A DNA stretch of 64,000 nt from MFD04716-140 sp963703125 (GTDB lineage: Bacteria; Bacteroidota; Bacteroidia; Flavobacteriales; Flavobacteriaceae), in contig OY969790.1 in assembly GCA_963703125.1 (NCBI GenBank), positions 3,472,001 through 3,536,000 on the forward strand, written 5' to 3'. The position numbers and the translations under genes were made by a program. Below, one piece after another: positions 36,783-45,747 of the stretch. Each line of letters opens with the position of its first letter. Position 1 is the first letter of the stretch. Below the pieces are notes generated by a model. The model saw only the letters and a list, made by a program, of their open reading frames with translations, had not been told where the DNA came from and did not search any database.

Positions 36783-38483
36783 TCAACTTGATACTTTATC
36801 AATTTTTGATAAGGCTCTTGCCTTTTTGACTTCTATCTTTTTTAGCAACCATTCGGGATAGTCGGATGAATCCTCAGCCTCATATATTCTAAGTTGTTGA
36901 TTTTCATCATATGTAAGTAACTCCACTGGCTTTTTGCCTAGTATGATGGCAGCTGTGTTTACACCAGAGTGTGATGCACCCGCCACGCCATGGGAAAGGA
37001 TGCTGGCTCCACATAAATACAAATTTTCAATTTCACTTTTGGATTTAAATGCGAAAGGACCTATTTGCCCAAAGCTCTTTTCGGTTCCATATACATTGCC
37101 CCTTGTGGTGTTGATATAATATTCATTGGTAATAGGGGTACCCAATTCTTGATAAACTATATGCTTTCGGATTCCGGGAATCGCTTTTTCGAGTCCGTTT
37201 ACCATTTTTTGGGTGAGATGTTCCTTAAAATCGGTATAGGCTTGTGAACGATTTTGCCTTTCGTTCTCAAATACCTCAAATGCCTTGTAATCAATATAGG
37301 TAATGGCTTCTATGGTGTGATGTTTCCCATCAAAACCGCTTGGATCTTTTAAGGTGGTACAACTAATGAAAAGACATTCGAATTCATCACCGGCAGTAAT
37401 ATCTGAATTCATCATCCTGTCATACATCTCATCGGCATCTATATTCGGCATCATCCAGATATTTCCGGAATCAATACCTGCCTTTCTTAAATCCATATCC
37501 ACTGTTACGAACAGCATTAAGGATGTGCACGAATATTTGGTTTTTTCAAGCTTTTTTTGAAGTTTTTTGCTTATATTCTCTTTCCCAATTAGATCAAGAT
37601 AGGTGACACCGACGTCAGCATTGGATATGATGTTTTTTGCAAACAAGCGTTTTCCGTCCGTAAGTTCAATGCCAATGGCTTTCTTTTTTACCTTTCCTTC
37701 TAAAATTATTCGTTTTACAGTTTGATTTGTCTGTATTTCGCCACCATATAGTTTTATGGCATTGGTCATTGACTTGATCAAAGCGCCGCCGCCGCCCATT
37801 GGGTAATATGCACCGTTAAAATAATGGTCCATAACGGCACAATGTAGAGGAAAGCTAGCTTTTCGGGGCTGAAGACCATGATCGCCACATTGAATGTTCA
37901 AAATATTCTTCAACAAAGGATCTTTGATATGCCAATTGATAACCCGTTTAAGGCTGAATAGACCAAATTTACCCATATGCCTTGTACGATAGGGAACCGT
38001 GATATTATCCCAAAAACCATTCAATTTGGGCAGAAGCTGTAATTCCGTGCTTACCGTCTGCACCAAAGTAAGGTATTTCCTAATTCGCTTTTTTTCCTTT
38101 GGAAATCGTTCTGATAACCGATTGATAAGGGTTTCCAAATCAGAGGGAAAGTCTATTTTTTCATCACCAATTCTGCAATGTTCATATCCATCCGGATTCA
38201 TCCTGAAAAAAACCAAATCGTTGGCAATTCCCAATCCCTTGTAAAGATCACTTGTAGATTCACCTTCTCCCAAAAGCCCAACATAATGAACTCCTGGAGT
38301 AAATCGATGACCGTTTAAATAGAAGCTGTGGCACCATCCTCCTGGTACATCGTGTTGCTCCAGAACCAATACTTTTTGACCTTCCCGCGCCAAACAAATG
38401 GCCGTGGTCAAGCCTCCTGCGCCCGAACCAATTATGATGGAATCATAACAATCCCCAATCTCAGAACTTGATAAATTTTGCAA
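36783..38483 (-). CDS. CrtI/RetSat-type FAD-dependent oxidoreductase
   Basis: 566 residues. The N-terminal dinucleotide motif is IIIGSGAGGLTTAICLAREG, followed by VLEQHDVPGGWCHSF, which is characteristic of phytoene desaturases and all-trans-retinol 13,14-reductases. The C-terminal motif LYLCGASILSHGVAGASHSG completes the FAD site. Only one copy is present and no crtB, crtY or crtZ lies nearby, so carotenoid desaturation is unproven. It may act on another polyene or retinoid. It is convergent with the PhyH gene and 28 nt past the SGNH start. Confidence 0.87.
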   Translation of the reverse strand: MQNLSSSEIGDCYDSIIIGSGAGGLTTAICLAREGQKVLVLEQHDVPGGWCHSFYLNGHRFTPGVHYVGLLGEGESTSDLYKGLGIANDLVFFRMNPDGYEHCRIGDEKIDFPSDLETLINRLSERFPKEKKRIRKYLTLVQTVSTELQLLPKLNGFWDNITVPYRTRHMGKFGLFSLKRVINWHIKDPLLKNILNIQCGDHGLQPRKASFPLHCAVMDHYFNGAYYPMGGGGALIKSMTNAIKLYGGEIQTNQTVKRIILEGKVKKKAIGIELTDGKRLFAKNIISNADVGVTYLDLIGKENISKKLQKKLEKTKYSCTSLMLFVTVDMDLRKAGIDSGNIWMMPNIDADEMYDRMMNSDITAGDEFECLFISCTTLKDPSGFDGKHHTIEAITYIDYKAFEVFENERQNRSQAYTDFKEHLTQKMVNGLEKAIPGIRKHIVYQELGTPITNEYYINTTRGNVYGTEKSFGQIGPFAFKSKSEIENLYLCGASILSHGVAGASHSGVNTAAIILGKKPVELLTYDENQQLRIYEAEDSSDYPEWLLKKIEVKKARALSKIDKVSS

Positions 38484-38511
38484 CTATTTTTTTGTTACCA
38501 ATGAATTGACC

Positions 38512-39204
38512 TTACTCGCTTAAAAGTACTTTTGCAATCGCAGCTTCTACCAACGGCTCCATTACCGCATAACCTTCAGGTGTTGGATGTACTCCATCCT
38601 TGGCATATTTTAAAGGGAGTCCCTTACGTTCGTCTGCCATTGCTGTAAAGTAATCCACATATACTATATCATTCAATTCTGCATATGTTTTCAGGAGTTG
38701 ATTTAGGGTAACGATTTTCTCCGCTGGTTCCAATCCTGGTTTCCAAGGATAATCAAAGGCGGGTAAGGTAGAGGAAATGATAACTTTAATGCCATTTGCT
38801 TTTGCCAATTCGGCCATCGAAAAAATATTGTCGGCAATCATCTTAATCGTTGAAGGACCGGTGTTTCCTGCAATGTCATTGGTTCCGGCCAATATGACCA
38901 CCACTTTGGGTTTTAAATCGATTACATCTTGACGAAATCGAACCAGCATCTGAGGAGTAGTCTGGCCACTGATTCCCCGATTGATATAGGGTTTATTGGC
39001 AAAGAATTCAGGCCTTGTATTTAGCCAACCGATGGTAATTGAATTGCCCATGAATACAACTCGATTTTCCTCTTCGGTAGGCACTGTTAATTTAGAATTT
39101 GCTTCCCGGAACATCTCTAGATTGGCCCAATCCTGGGCATTTGTAATATAAGCTGATCCTATTAACGTAAGTAGGGTCAGCATCATCGATTGTATCTTTT
39201 TCAT
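38512..39204 (-). CDS. Secreted SGNH/GDSL hydrolase
   Basis: 230 residues with a signal peptide (about 1-23). All four blocks are visible: FMGNSIT with the nucleophile Ser, NRGISGQTT, LAGTNDIAG with the block III Asn, and KDGVHPTPEGY with the catalytic Asp and His. It is an esterase or acetyl-xylan/rhamnogalacturonan-type deacetylase acting outside the cytoplasm; the substrate cannot be told. It is not clearly co-transcribed with its neighbours. Confidence 0.92.
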   Translation of the reverse strand: MKKIQSMMLTLLTLIGSAYITNAQDWANLEMFREANSKLTVPTEEENRVVFMGNSITIGWLNTRPEFFANKPYINRGISGQTTPQMLVRFRQDVIDLKPKVVVILAGTNDIAGNTGPSTIKMIADNIFSMAELAKANGIKVIISSTLPAFDYPWKPGLEPAEKIVTLNQLLKTYAELNDIVYVDYFTAMADERKGLPLKYAKDGVHPTPEGYAVMEPLVEAAIAKVLLSE

Positions 39205-39277
39205 AGAATTTTATTTTAAAAGTTTCCTAAGATAAATTATATTTTCTTACCTCAAGGTTTGTTTGAAATGTAGTTTT

Positions 39278-40588
39278 TTATTCTTTCGATTTGAATCCTA
39301 ATTCTGACACTGCATGCAAAAGCTCCATTCCGGTGGAAGATCTAGGTTTGAACCCAGGCCAATCTTTTACGTTGGACTCTTGTGGAATGTCTAAATATTT
39401 GGCATATTCTTTTTGTTTTAGGTGTATGCCCAGAAAGGCGGTCACAAAATGTTGATTAATGTTATTGATTTTTCTTTGATCCCAAGTAGCATCTGCATAA
39501 CGGTAATATTCATCAATGTGTAATCCTGGTGCAAAAGATTCAACGGGAGGTGGGTTTGGAGCTACATTATGACGGGCATTTTCATAGGTTAATAAATAAC
39601 GGTCTGCATTGATGGCACCGGTATAAATTGCTTTGATACCTTTTTCATAACCAGAAATATCATCCTCGCTACCAGCTACAAAAAAGGTGGGGGTCCTTAA
39701 GCCTTTTAATCCTTCACTGTCCCATACGCCTCTTTCCATGCCCCATGGGGCAAATGCAACAATTGCCTTAATTCTAGGGTCAATTAGTTTCTGATATTCC
39801 TGATTGTTGGCGGCAAGTGAATGTATGGCTTTGCTTCCTCCCGTCATGCTACCGAAAAATTGAGTTAGTGTATCACTATATCCTGCCCCGCCAACATTTA
39901 AAACACCATATCCACCCATCGAATAGCCGATTATTCCTATATTATTGCTATTTAAAATTCCGGATAAAAAATTATTAGTACCCTTGGCTCCCAATTCGGC
40001 AACTTCATTTACCACGAATCGAATGTCCTTGGCCCGATTGAGTAGCGTACTATAAAATGCGTTTGCGTCCTTAAAGGTTGAATCTGTATGATCAATGGCA
40101 ACAACCACATATCCTTTTGAAGCCAAATTTTCAGTTAAATAGGTCATTAAATATCTGGAACCAACATAACCATGGGATACTACAACCAAGGGATAACCAC
40201 CATCAATCTTTGTTGGAGTTGCATCTCGCAAGGCACGCCCTTTAAAAGTAAAGGGGATCAGAGGTCTAAGCGTATCTCCCGCGGTGCCCAGCACCTCATT
40301 GTAAGTCACCAAAACTTCAGAATTTGACCCTATATTTGCTGGATACCAAACTTCCACAGTTAACGGTCTGTCATATAATAGGTCGTTCCCACCTTTGGAC
40401 TTCAATATATCAACTTGACTTTTGTTGATTAGATTTAGAGTCCTAACTCCAATCCGATGTTCTCCACGTGCAGAAAACTCCGGGGCATCAGGAAGTGGGT
40501 CTCCATATAAGAAATCCTGCCCAATTAGCCCATGAGGAATGAGGACTAAGAGAACAAAGTTGATAATCAAAGTGAAGTATTTTTTCAT
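39278..40588 (-). CDS. Secreted alpha/beta-hydrolase, dienelactone-hydrolase/PET-hydrolase-like
   Basis: 436 residues with a signal peptide (about 1-23). The nucleophile elbow is GYSMGGYG near residue 222; an upstream PLVVVSHGYVGSRYLMTYL provides the oxyanion region. The Asp is probably in VAGSEDDISG and the His in ENARHNVAP. The fold resembles platelet-activating-factor acetylhydrolase-type and polyester-hydrolase-type lipases. The enzyme is periplasmic or extracellular; the actual ester is unknown. Confidence 0.88.
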   Translation of the reverse strand: MKKYFTLIINFVLLVLIPHGLIGQDFLYGDPLPDAPEFSARGEHRIGVRTLNLINKSQVDILKSKGGNDLLYDRPLTVEVWYPANIGSNSEVLVTYNEVLGTAGDTLRPLIPFTFKGRALRDATPTKIDGGYPLVVVSHGYVGSRYLMTYLTENLASKGYVVVAIDHTDSTFKDANAFYSTLLNRAKDIRFVVNEVAELGAKGTNNFLSGILNSNNIGIIGYSMGGYGVLNVGGAGYSDTLTQFFGSMTGGSKAIHSLAANNQEYQKLIDPRIKAIVAFAPWGMERGVWDSEGLKGLRTPTFFVAGSEDDISGYEKGIKAIYTGAINADRYLLTYENARHNVAPNPPPVESFAPGLHIDEYYRYADATWDQRKINNINQHFVTAFLGIHLKQKEYAKYLDIPQESNVKDWPGFKPRSSTGMELLHAVSELGFKSKE

Positions 40589-40750
40589 GTCAGTGCTTTA
40601 AATTGTTGTTGAAAATTCAAAAGCATTTCTGGAAGTTCGGAACAACGGTTCATCATTAAAAAAAAGCCCATATAACGAACTATTTGCTTATAGGACTTAT
40701 AGGATGGCATTTTCTAAAAGTTTCTAAGGCTGGCTTAAACTTTTTTTGAT

Positions 40751-42295
40751 TTAATACTTTGCACTTTTACCGTTTGATAATGTGCGCATTATAAAATCCC
40801 GAATATCATTATTTGCTTTCTGTAAATCTTCACGTCGTAGATACATCATGTGTCCACTGCGATATCCCTTGAAATCAAAACGATTTTTTAATCTTCCGCT
40901 TGGATCTACCTGCCACATAAGGTATTTGGCATTAAAATAGGTGGTCGCGCCGTCATAATATCCAGATTGTACCAATACATTTAAATATGGATTTTGAGCC
41001 ATGGCCTGCCTCAAATCTTCCCGGGTATGCTCATCTGAATTGTCCCAAGGATGTACGGGCCCGAACATATTATATTTAATATCGGTCTTAAAGTTGAGTT
41101 CTTCCTGTAAGTAATAATTTATGGCGGGCGTAAAGCTATGGAGCCATGAAGTCAATTCGGCACTATAGTCGGGTTCCATTCCTGCCAATTGACGATCAAT
41201 ACCTAAGTATCGGCTATCCAATCGCCCAATATTGAAACCTCTATCTTTCAAGAGATTTTTCCAGAAGTAGTCGGTAGGTACGTTTAGGTTTTGATCTAAT
41301 ATTTCAGATGCGGATAACCCCGAATAGTAAGCCATTTTTTCAGCCACGGCCTTTCGCTCGGTATCGGTTATAAAACCGCCTTTGGCCAAGGCCGGAATCA
41401 ATGTATTAATAGTATAATCCTCAGATTCCGGTAAGATTTCCAGAAGATCTTTTTGTTGCAATTGAGCCGGCAACGCCTTGTGGTGCCAAGCAGCTGCCGT
41501 ATAATAGGGCAAATTAATGGCTTCCGCTACCGGGCCCGTATTTCGAATGATTTTATAATCAGCAGGAGATACCAAAATAACACCGTTCAAATACATCCAT
41601 TGCTGATTTTGTAAGGCAAGTGAAAGACCCATAACGCGAGGACCACCATAGCTTTCACCAATAATATATTTTGGGGAACTCCAACGATTATTTCGTGTCA
41701 CGAATGTATTGAGCCATTCCGCTAAATAAGTAATATCGGCATTAATACCGAAGAATTTTTTTCTATCAACTTCCTCCCCTGATTCGGGAATTGTGCGGCT
41801 ATATCCCGTATTTGCTGGGTTCACATACACAATATCCGTAACGTCCAGAACGGAAAAAGGATTCTCATTGACCCCATAGGGCTGAACGGGATATCCCTCA
41901 TCATCAATTTTTAAAACCCTTGGCCCGGTATAAGCCAAATGCATCCACACTGAACCCGATCCAGGCCCACCGTTAAAAGAAATTAACAATGGCCTTGCCG
42001 CCTTGTCTTTTACATTGTTTCGGGTATAGTAGGTGTAATGCAGAGAGGCAATTGGCTTCCCCATTTCGTCCCAGACAGGCTGGGTACCCGTCTTGGCCGT
42101 ATAACTTATAAGGGCACCATTAATTGTAACGCTGTGCTGGGTGGTAATGGAAGTGTCAATGGGAATATGCCTTTCAGAGGATCGGCTATACTTCACCGCC
42201 GGAGTTGCTTGATCGCCCTTATTCTTTTGCGAGTGCAGATTAGAGGCTGAAAATAAGAGAGTAACGATTAAAAAAAGAGGTATAATTTGTCTCAT
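40751..42295 (-). CDS. S10 family serine carboxypeptidase-like protein
   Basis: 514 residues with a signal peptide (about 1-22, ending LHSQ). The S10 signatures are FNGGPGSGSVW (oxyanion hole), GESYGGPR with the nucleophile Ser, the Asp-region QSGYYDGATTY and the C-terminal His in GYRSGHMMYL. Bacterial members of this group are periplasmic exopeptidases. It stands as a single gene with 100-160 bp gaps on both sides. Confidence 0.93.
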   Translation of the reverse strand: MRQIIPLFLIVTLLFSASNLHSQKNKGDQATPAVKYSRSSERHIPIDTSITTQHSVTINGALISYTAKTGTQPVWDEMGKPIASLHYTYYTRNNVKDKAARPLLISFNGGPGSGSVWMHLAYTGPRVLKIDDEGYPVQPYGVNENPFSVLDVTDIVYVNPANTGYSRTIPESGEEVDRKKFFGINADITYLAEWLNTFVTRNNRWSSPKYIIGESYGGPRVMGLSLALQNQQWMYLNGVILVSPADYKIIRNTGPVAEAINLPYYTAAAWHHKALPAQLQQKDLLEILPESEDYTINTLIPALAKGGFITDTERKAVAEKMAYYSGLSASEILDQNLNVPTDYFWKNLLKDRGFNIGRLDSRYLGIDRQLAGMEPDYSAELTSWLHSFTPAINYYLQEELNFKTDIKYNMFGPVHPWDNSDEHTREDLRQAMAQNPYLNVLVQSGYYDGATTYFNAKYLMWQVDPSGRLKNRFDFKGYRSGHMMYLRREDLQKANNDIRDFIMRTLSNGKSAKY

Positions 42296-42395
42296 TCTAT
42301 TGTGGTTTTAGTCTAGGCTTAAAAATAGAAAAATTAGTTGGATACCTACGAACTTAAATGCTCTAGTATGAGCATTTTTTCTGTTAATTTGTGGT

Positions 42396-43160
42396 TCAAA
42401 ATTTTTCGAAAACACCCAAGCCAAAAAGCGCAAAGTCGTACTTTACGGGGTCATTGGGATCCATTATACGTAGATTTTTATCCAATTCAATCACCGCCTT
42501 GGCATCGTTATGCTTGCGCATCAGCAAGCCTAACTTGCGCGCAACGTTACCTGAATGCACATCTAACGGACAAGAAAGTTGACAGGGATCCATACTTTTC
42601 CAAAGTCCAAAGTCAACTCCTGTGGAATTATCTCTGACCATCCATCGTAAAAACATATTAATGCGTTTTGCGGCCGACCCGTTCAAAGGGTCCGAAATAT
42701 GTTTTGTAGTGCGGCCAAGGTGGGGTATTTGGAAAAAAACTTTCTTGAATTTGGAAATGGCAGGTTGTAAGGTTTCTGAATCTGCATTCCGGGCAAATAC
42801 CCGTTCAAGTCCTAGATGGTTCTGATATATGTTTTTTAAACTTTTAATGAAATAGGTCAGATCAGTGCCGTTGTAGGTCCTGTGCACAAAATATTGTAAT
42901 TTCCCTAAATCGTGGGCACTATGATTTATAACAAAGCGGTACGGGTCGTAATCCAACATTTGCATCAATTTATTGGCATTGTTGATTATACTTTTGCGAT
43001 TTCCCCAAGCAATTGTGGCAGTCAAAAAGGCGCTTATTTCTATGTCCTCCTTCATAGAGAATTTATGGGGAATTTGTATGGGATCACTTTCCAAAAAAAT
43101 GGGGTGGTTGTACTCTAAAACCTTGGCATCAAGAAACTCCTTTAACTCGTTTTTTGTCAT
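42396..43160 (-). CDS. TIGR02757 (DUF2400) family protein
   Basis: 254 residues. The pattern EISAFLTATIAWGNRKSI near the N-terminus, NMFLRWMVR in the centre, and CPLDVHSGNVARKLGL followed by MDPNDPVKYDFALFGLG at the end is that of the Bacteroidota-enriched TIGR02757 family. It shares a helix-hairpin-helix-like core with DNA glycosylases. Its start overlaps the CPBP gene stop by 4 nt. The function is not established. Confidence 0.88.
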   Translation of the reverse strand: MTKNELKEFLDAKVLEYNHPIFLESDPIQIPHKFSMKEDIEISAFLTATIAWGNRKSIINNANKLMQMLDYDPYRFVINHSAHDLGKLQYFVHRTYNGTDLTYFIKSLKNIYQNHLGLERVFARNADSETLQPAISKFKKVFFQIPHLGRTTKHISDPLNGSAAKRINMFLRWMVRDNSTGVDFGLWKSMDPCQLSCPLDVHSGNVARKLGLLMRKHNDAKAVIELDKNLRIMDPNDPVKYDFALFGLGVFEKF

Positions 43161-43714
43161 TCCAATGGTATATCAAGAATTTTAAACAATACTACCGGGC
43201 CAACTAGAATTAGGTTATAGAAGGTATGAAGAGCAATAGACCAGAGGAGTCCGAACCGTACTCTGATAAAACCGAAAAACGTTCCTGCTATCAATTGCGG
43301 GGCGACCAGCAATGGTGAAAAAAATAAGACCGTTTTGGTGATTTCAAAATGGGTTACGTGGTAAAAACCAAAAATGATGGTAAGAAGGTAAAATACCCAT
43401 TTAAAGTAAGCGGAATTTCTGAAAAAATATAGTGGGCCCCGAAAAATAGTTTCTTCAATTATGGGGGCAAGAACAACAGCTGCAAAGAATAAGTAGCTTA
43501 TGGGATATTTCTCCAACACCTTGTCTATGGCGTGTTCGCCAAAATCAATTTCAAAAATGGTTTGAAACACACCAATTAAAAGACCCAATAAAATGCTAAA
43601 TGCAATTGAGAGTCCTAAAATCTTAAATAGGATTCGCACACGATGCTTAAAGTCTTCGTTGTCATCTTCCAGGTAAATGGGGTTCTTTAGAAACTCCCAT
43701 ACTTCATTAAGCAT
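43157..43714 (-). CDS. CPBP family intramembrane glutamic-type protease
   Basis: 185 residues with five to six membrane segments. The Rce1/CPBP motifs are IIEETIFRGPLYF (EExxxR) and GFYHVTHFE (FxxxH), the active-site glutamates and histidine. Overlaps of 8 nt with the upstream ABC ATPase and 4 nt with the downstream TIGR02757 gene show a tightly coupled operon. Substrates of bacterial CPBPs are mostly unknown. Confidence 0.9.
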   Translation of the reverse strand: MLNEVWEFLKNPIYLEDDNEDFKHRVRILFKILGLSIAFSILLGLLIGVFQTIFEIDFGEHAIDKVLEKYPISYLFFAAVVLAPIIEETIFRGPLYFFRNSAYFKWVFYLLTIIFGFYHVTHFEITKTVLFFSPLLVAPQLIAGTFFGFIRVRFGLLWSIALHTFYNLILVGPVVLFKILDIPLE

Positions 43715-44378
43715 CTGATGTGATAATAAGCCCGTCCACCATGGTTAATTTCCTATCTGCCATGTCAGCCAGTTCCATATTGTGGGTTACAATGACAAAA
43801 GTCTGTCCAAATTTATCCCTAAGTTCAAAAAAGAGTTGGTGTAAATTATCGGCACTTTCCGAATCTAGATTGCCACTTGGTTCATCGGCAAAAATGATTG
43901 AAGGTCCATTTATCAAAGCTCTTGCGACGGCCACTCTTTGTTGTTCCCCGCCAGAGAGTTCATTGGGCTTGTGGTCATATCTTTTAGCAAGACCTAAAAA
44001 ATCAAGGAGCTCCTTTGCTTTGATTTCGGCTGTGCTCTTGGGCGTTTTTTTAATGAAGGCAGGAATACAGACATTTTCAAGAGCAGTAAATTCCGGTAAT
44101 AACTGATGAAATTGAAAAATAAAACCAATATGCTCGTTTCTAAATTTTGCAAGGTCCTTGTCGGAAAGGGAATTCATCCCTATTCCATTTATAAGCAATT
44201 GACTATCAGTCTTATTTGACTGTGAATCCAACGTTCCCAAAATTTGTAATAAAGTGGTTTTACCTGCTCCTGAAGGTCCAACAATAGAAACAATCTCCCC
44301 TGGTTTTATATGCAGGTCAACACCTTTTAAAACTTGTAAATTTCCATAAAATTTCTGAATATTACTGGCCTTGATCAT
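43707..44378 (-). CDS. ABC transporter ATP-binding protein, LolD/MacB-like
   Basis: 223 residues. Walker A is GPSGAGKTT, the signature is LSGGEQQRVAVARAL, Walker B is SIIFADEPSG and the H-loop is VTHNMELA. Size and sequence match the LolD/MacB/FtsE subclass that energises lipoprotein release or mechanotransmission at the inner membrane. No LolC/E-type permease is adjacent, so the partner must lie elsewhere. It is the first gene of the minus-strand trio with the CPBP and TIGR02757 genes. Confidence 0.9.
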   Translation of the reverse strand: MIKASNIQKFYGNLQVLKGVDLHIKPGEIVSIVGPSGAGKTTLLQILGTLDSQSNKTDSQLLINGIGMNSLSDKDLAKFRNEHIGFIFQFHQLLPEFTALENVCIPAFIKKTPKSTAEIKAKELLDFLGLAKRYDHKPNELSGGEQQRVAVARALINGPSIIFADEPSGNLDSESADNLHQLFFELRDKFGQTFVIVTHNMELADMADRKLTMVDGLIITSDA

Positions 44379-44570
44379 TTAAATATTGTTATCGCCCGGA
44401 AAAGTAAACATTAACGCCAACACTACAAAATTAAGGGTTTTGCTAATTAAATTTTTTGGACATAATTTATGTGTAAGGTTAATAGTAAGTTTTGGACAAA
44501 CAAAAAATTTATGATCAATTATCTACGACTTAAATTAGGGATATATTCAAATTTTAATTTCAAATAGGCT

Positions 44571-44578
44571 TAAATTTG
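44571..44578 (+). promoter_or_regulatory. -7 element of the folE promoter
   Basis: TAAATTTG fits the Bacteroidota -7 consensus TAnnTTTG exactly, 30 nt before the folE ATG. The -33 region is only T-rich, without a well-placed TTG. Confidence 0.45.
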
Positions 44579-44608
44579 TCAATATTGATAAAAAATAAAA
44601 CACCATAG

Positions 44609-45208
44609 ATGTCTCCTTATAAAAATTTTGAAGAATACAACATAGAAATTACGGATGAAGTCAAAAGTAAATTTTCTTCGATTATTGGAGAGATCGGTGA
44701 GGATGTAGCACGTGAAGGCCTTCAAAAAACACCTGAACGTGCGGCAAAAGCCATGCTTTTTTTAACACAGGGCTATCAGCAAGATCCTGTAGAAATCCTT
44801 AAAGGCGCTATGTTTGCTGAGCAGTATGATGACATGGTCATTATTAAGGATATTGAGTTATATTCCTTGTGTGAACATCATATGCTACCATTTTTTGGAA
44901 AGGCACACGTTGCGTATATTCCCAATGGACACATAGTTGGTTTGAGCAAAATACCTCGGGTTGTTGACGTCTTTGCAAGGCGATTGCAGGTTCAAGAGCG
45001 TCTTACACATGATATTCTGGAATGTATAAACAATACGTTACAACCTAAGGGTGTAGCTGTTGTTATTGAAGCTTCGCACATGTGTATGATGATGCGAGGG
45101 GTTCAAAAACAAAACTCGGTCACTACCACCTCTGGATTTAGAGGACAATTCGAAAAAATCGAAACACGAAGTGAATTTTTGAGATTGATTAGTTCTACAT
45201 TGTCATAG
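44609..45208 (+). CDS. folE: GTP cyclohydrolase I
   Basis: 199 residues. The type IA zinc ligands are in YSLCEHHMLPFFG, with the second Cys in ASHMCMMMRGVQK. The substrate motif GLSKIPRVVDVFARRLQVQERL is intact. The enzyme converts GTP to dihydroneopterin triphosphate for folate and, in this lineage, possibly pterin cofactors. A molybdopterin enzyme nearby (45748) uses a different pterin route, so no direct link is implied. It is divergent from the LolD-like gene across a 230-bp gap that is otherwise AT-rich and featureless. Confidence 0.95.
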   Translation: MSPYKNFEEYNIEITDEVKSKFSSIIGEIGEDVAREGLQKTPERAAKAMLFLTQGYQQDPVEILKGAMFAEQYDDMVIIKDIELYSLCEHHMLPFFGKAHVAYIPNGHIVGLSKIPRVVDVFARRLQVQERLTHDILECINNTLQPKGVAVVIEASHMCMMMRGVQKQNSVTTTSGFRGQFEKIETRSEFLRLISSTLS

Positions 45209-45318
45209 TATATTGGAGAGCCATTCGCAAAGTATGATACCGCTATAATATGGATTAGGATACCCCATTTTTTTGGCACTCTTATTGTTTTGCACGCTCT
45301 GAATTAATAATTTTAATT

Positions 45319-45621
45319 ATGGCAGATTTAAAAGACACCAAAATAAAACACTTACTGCTCGGACTTTTTTTTGACGCCGTGGGGATGTTATCTTTCACAA
45401 TACCTTTTATTGGCGAGTTTTCCGATGTGATATGGGCACCTTTAGCGGCTTGGTTAATGACCCGTATGTATAAAGGTAAGGTTGGTCAGGCGGCCGGAGT
45501 AATTACTTTCATTGAGGAAATAATTCCGGGATTGGATGTAATTCCCACTTTTACCATTATGTGGTTGTATACATATGTATTCAAGAGATCAAAAAAGGGA
45601 AAAATTATTGATGTCCATTAA
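45319..45621 (+). CDS. Conserved small membrane protein, unknown function
   Basis: 100 residues with two to three hydrophobic stretches (about 10-32, 38-50 and 75-92) and a basic C-terminal tail. The motifs MLSFTIPFIGEFSDVIWAP and GLDVIPTFTIMW look conserved, and I recall similar short proteins in Flavobacteriia without a named family. It is flanked by folE and the sulfite dehydrogenase genes with about 110-bp gaps, so it probably forms its own transcript. Confidence 0.75.
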   Translation: MADLKDTKIKHLLLGLFFDAVGMLSFTIPFIGEFSDVIWAPLAAWLMTRMYKGKVGQAAGVITFIEEIIPGLDVIPTFTIMWLYTYVFKRSKKGKIIDVH

Positions 45622-45689
45622 CCTCATTTTACAGTTCAATTCCTAATAGAACTGCATATCCTATATTTTTCTTGGTAACCATTGTTACT

Positions 45690-45717
45690 TTGTTTTATAC
45701 TAAAAATCCTAACTTTA
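45690..45717 (+). promoter_or_regulatory. Candidate promoter of the sulfite dehydrogenase operon
   Basis: TTG (45690-45692) and TAACTTTA (45710-45717) approximate the Bacteroidota consensus with a 17-nt spacer. The resulting start of transcription near 45724 leaves a leader of about 24 nt to GTG 45748 but only 6 nt to TTG 45730, which supports the GTG as the true start. Confidence 0.4.
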
Positions 45718-45747
45718 CAGGTAGGCTAATTGATAATTGGATATTTA

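Noticed and set aside
45622..45665. Hairpin CAGTTC/GAACTG after the 100-residue membrane protein
   Set aside because: The stem is only 6 bp with an 11-nt loop and no proper T-run; too weak to call a terminator.
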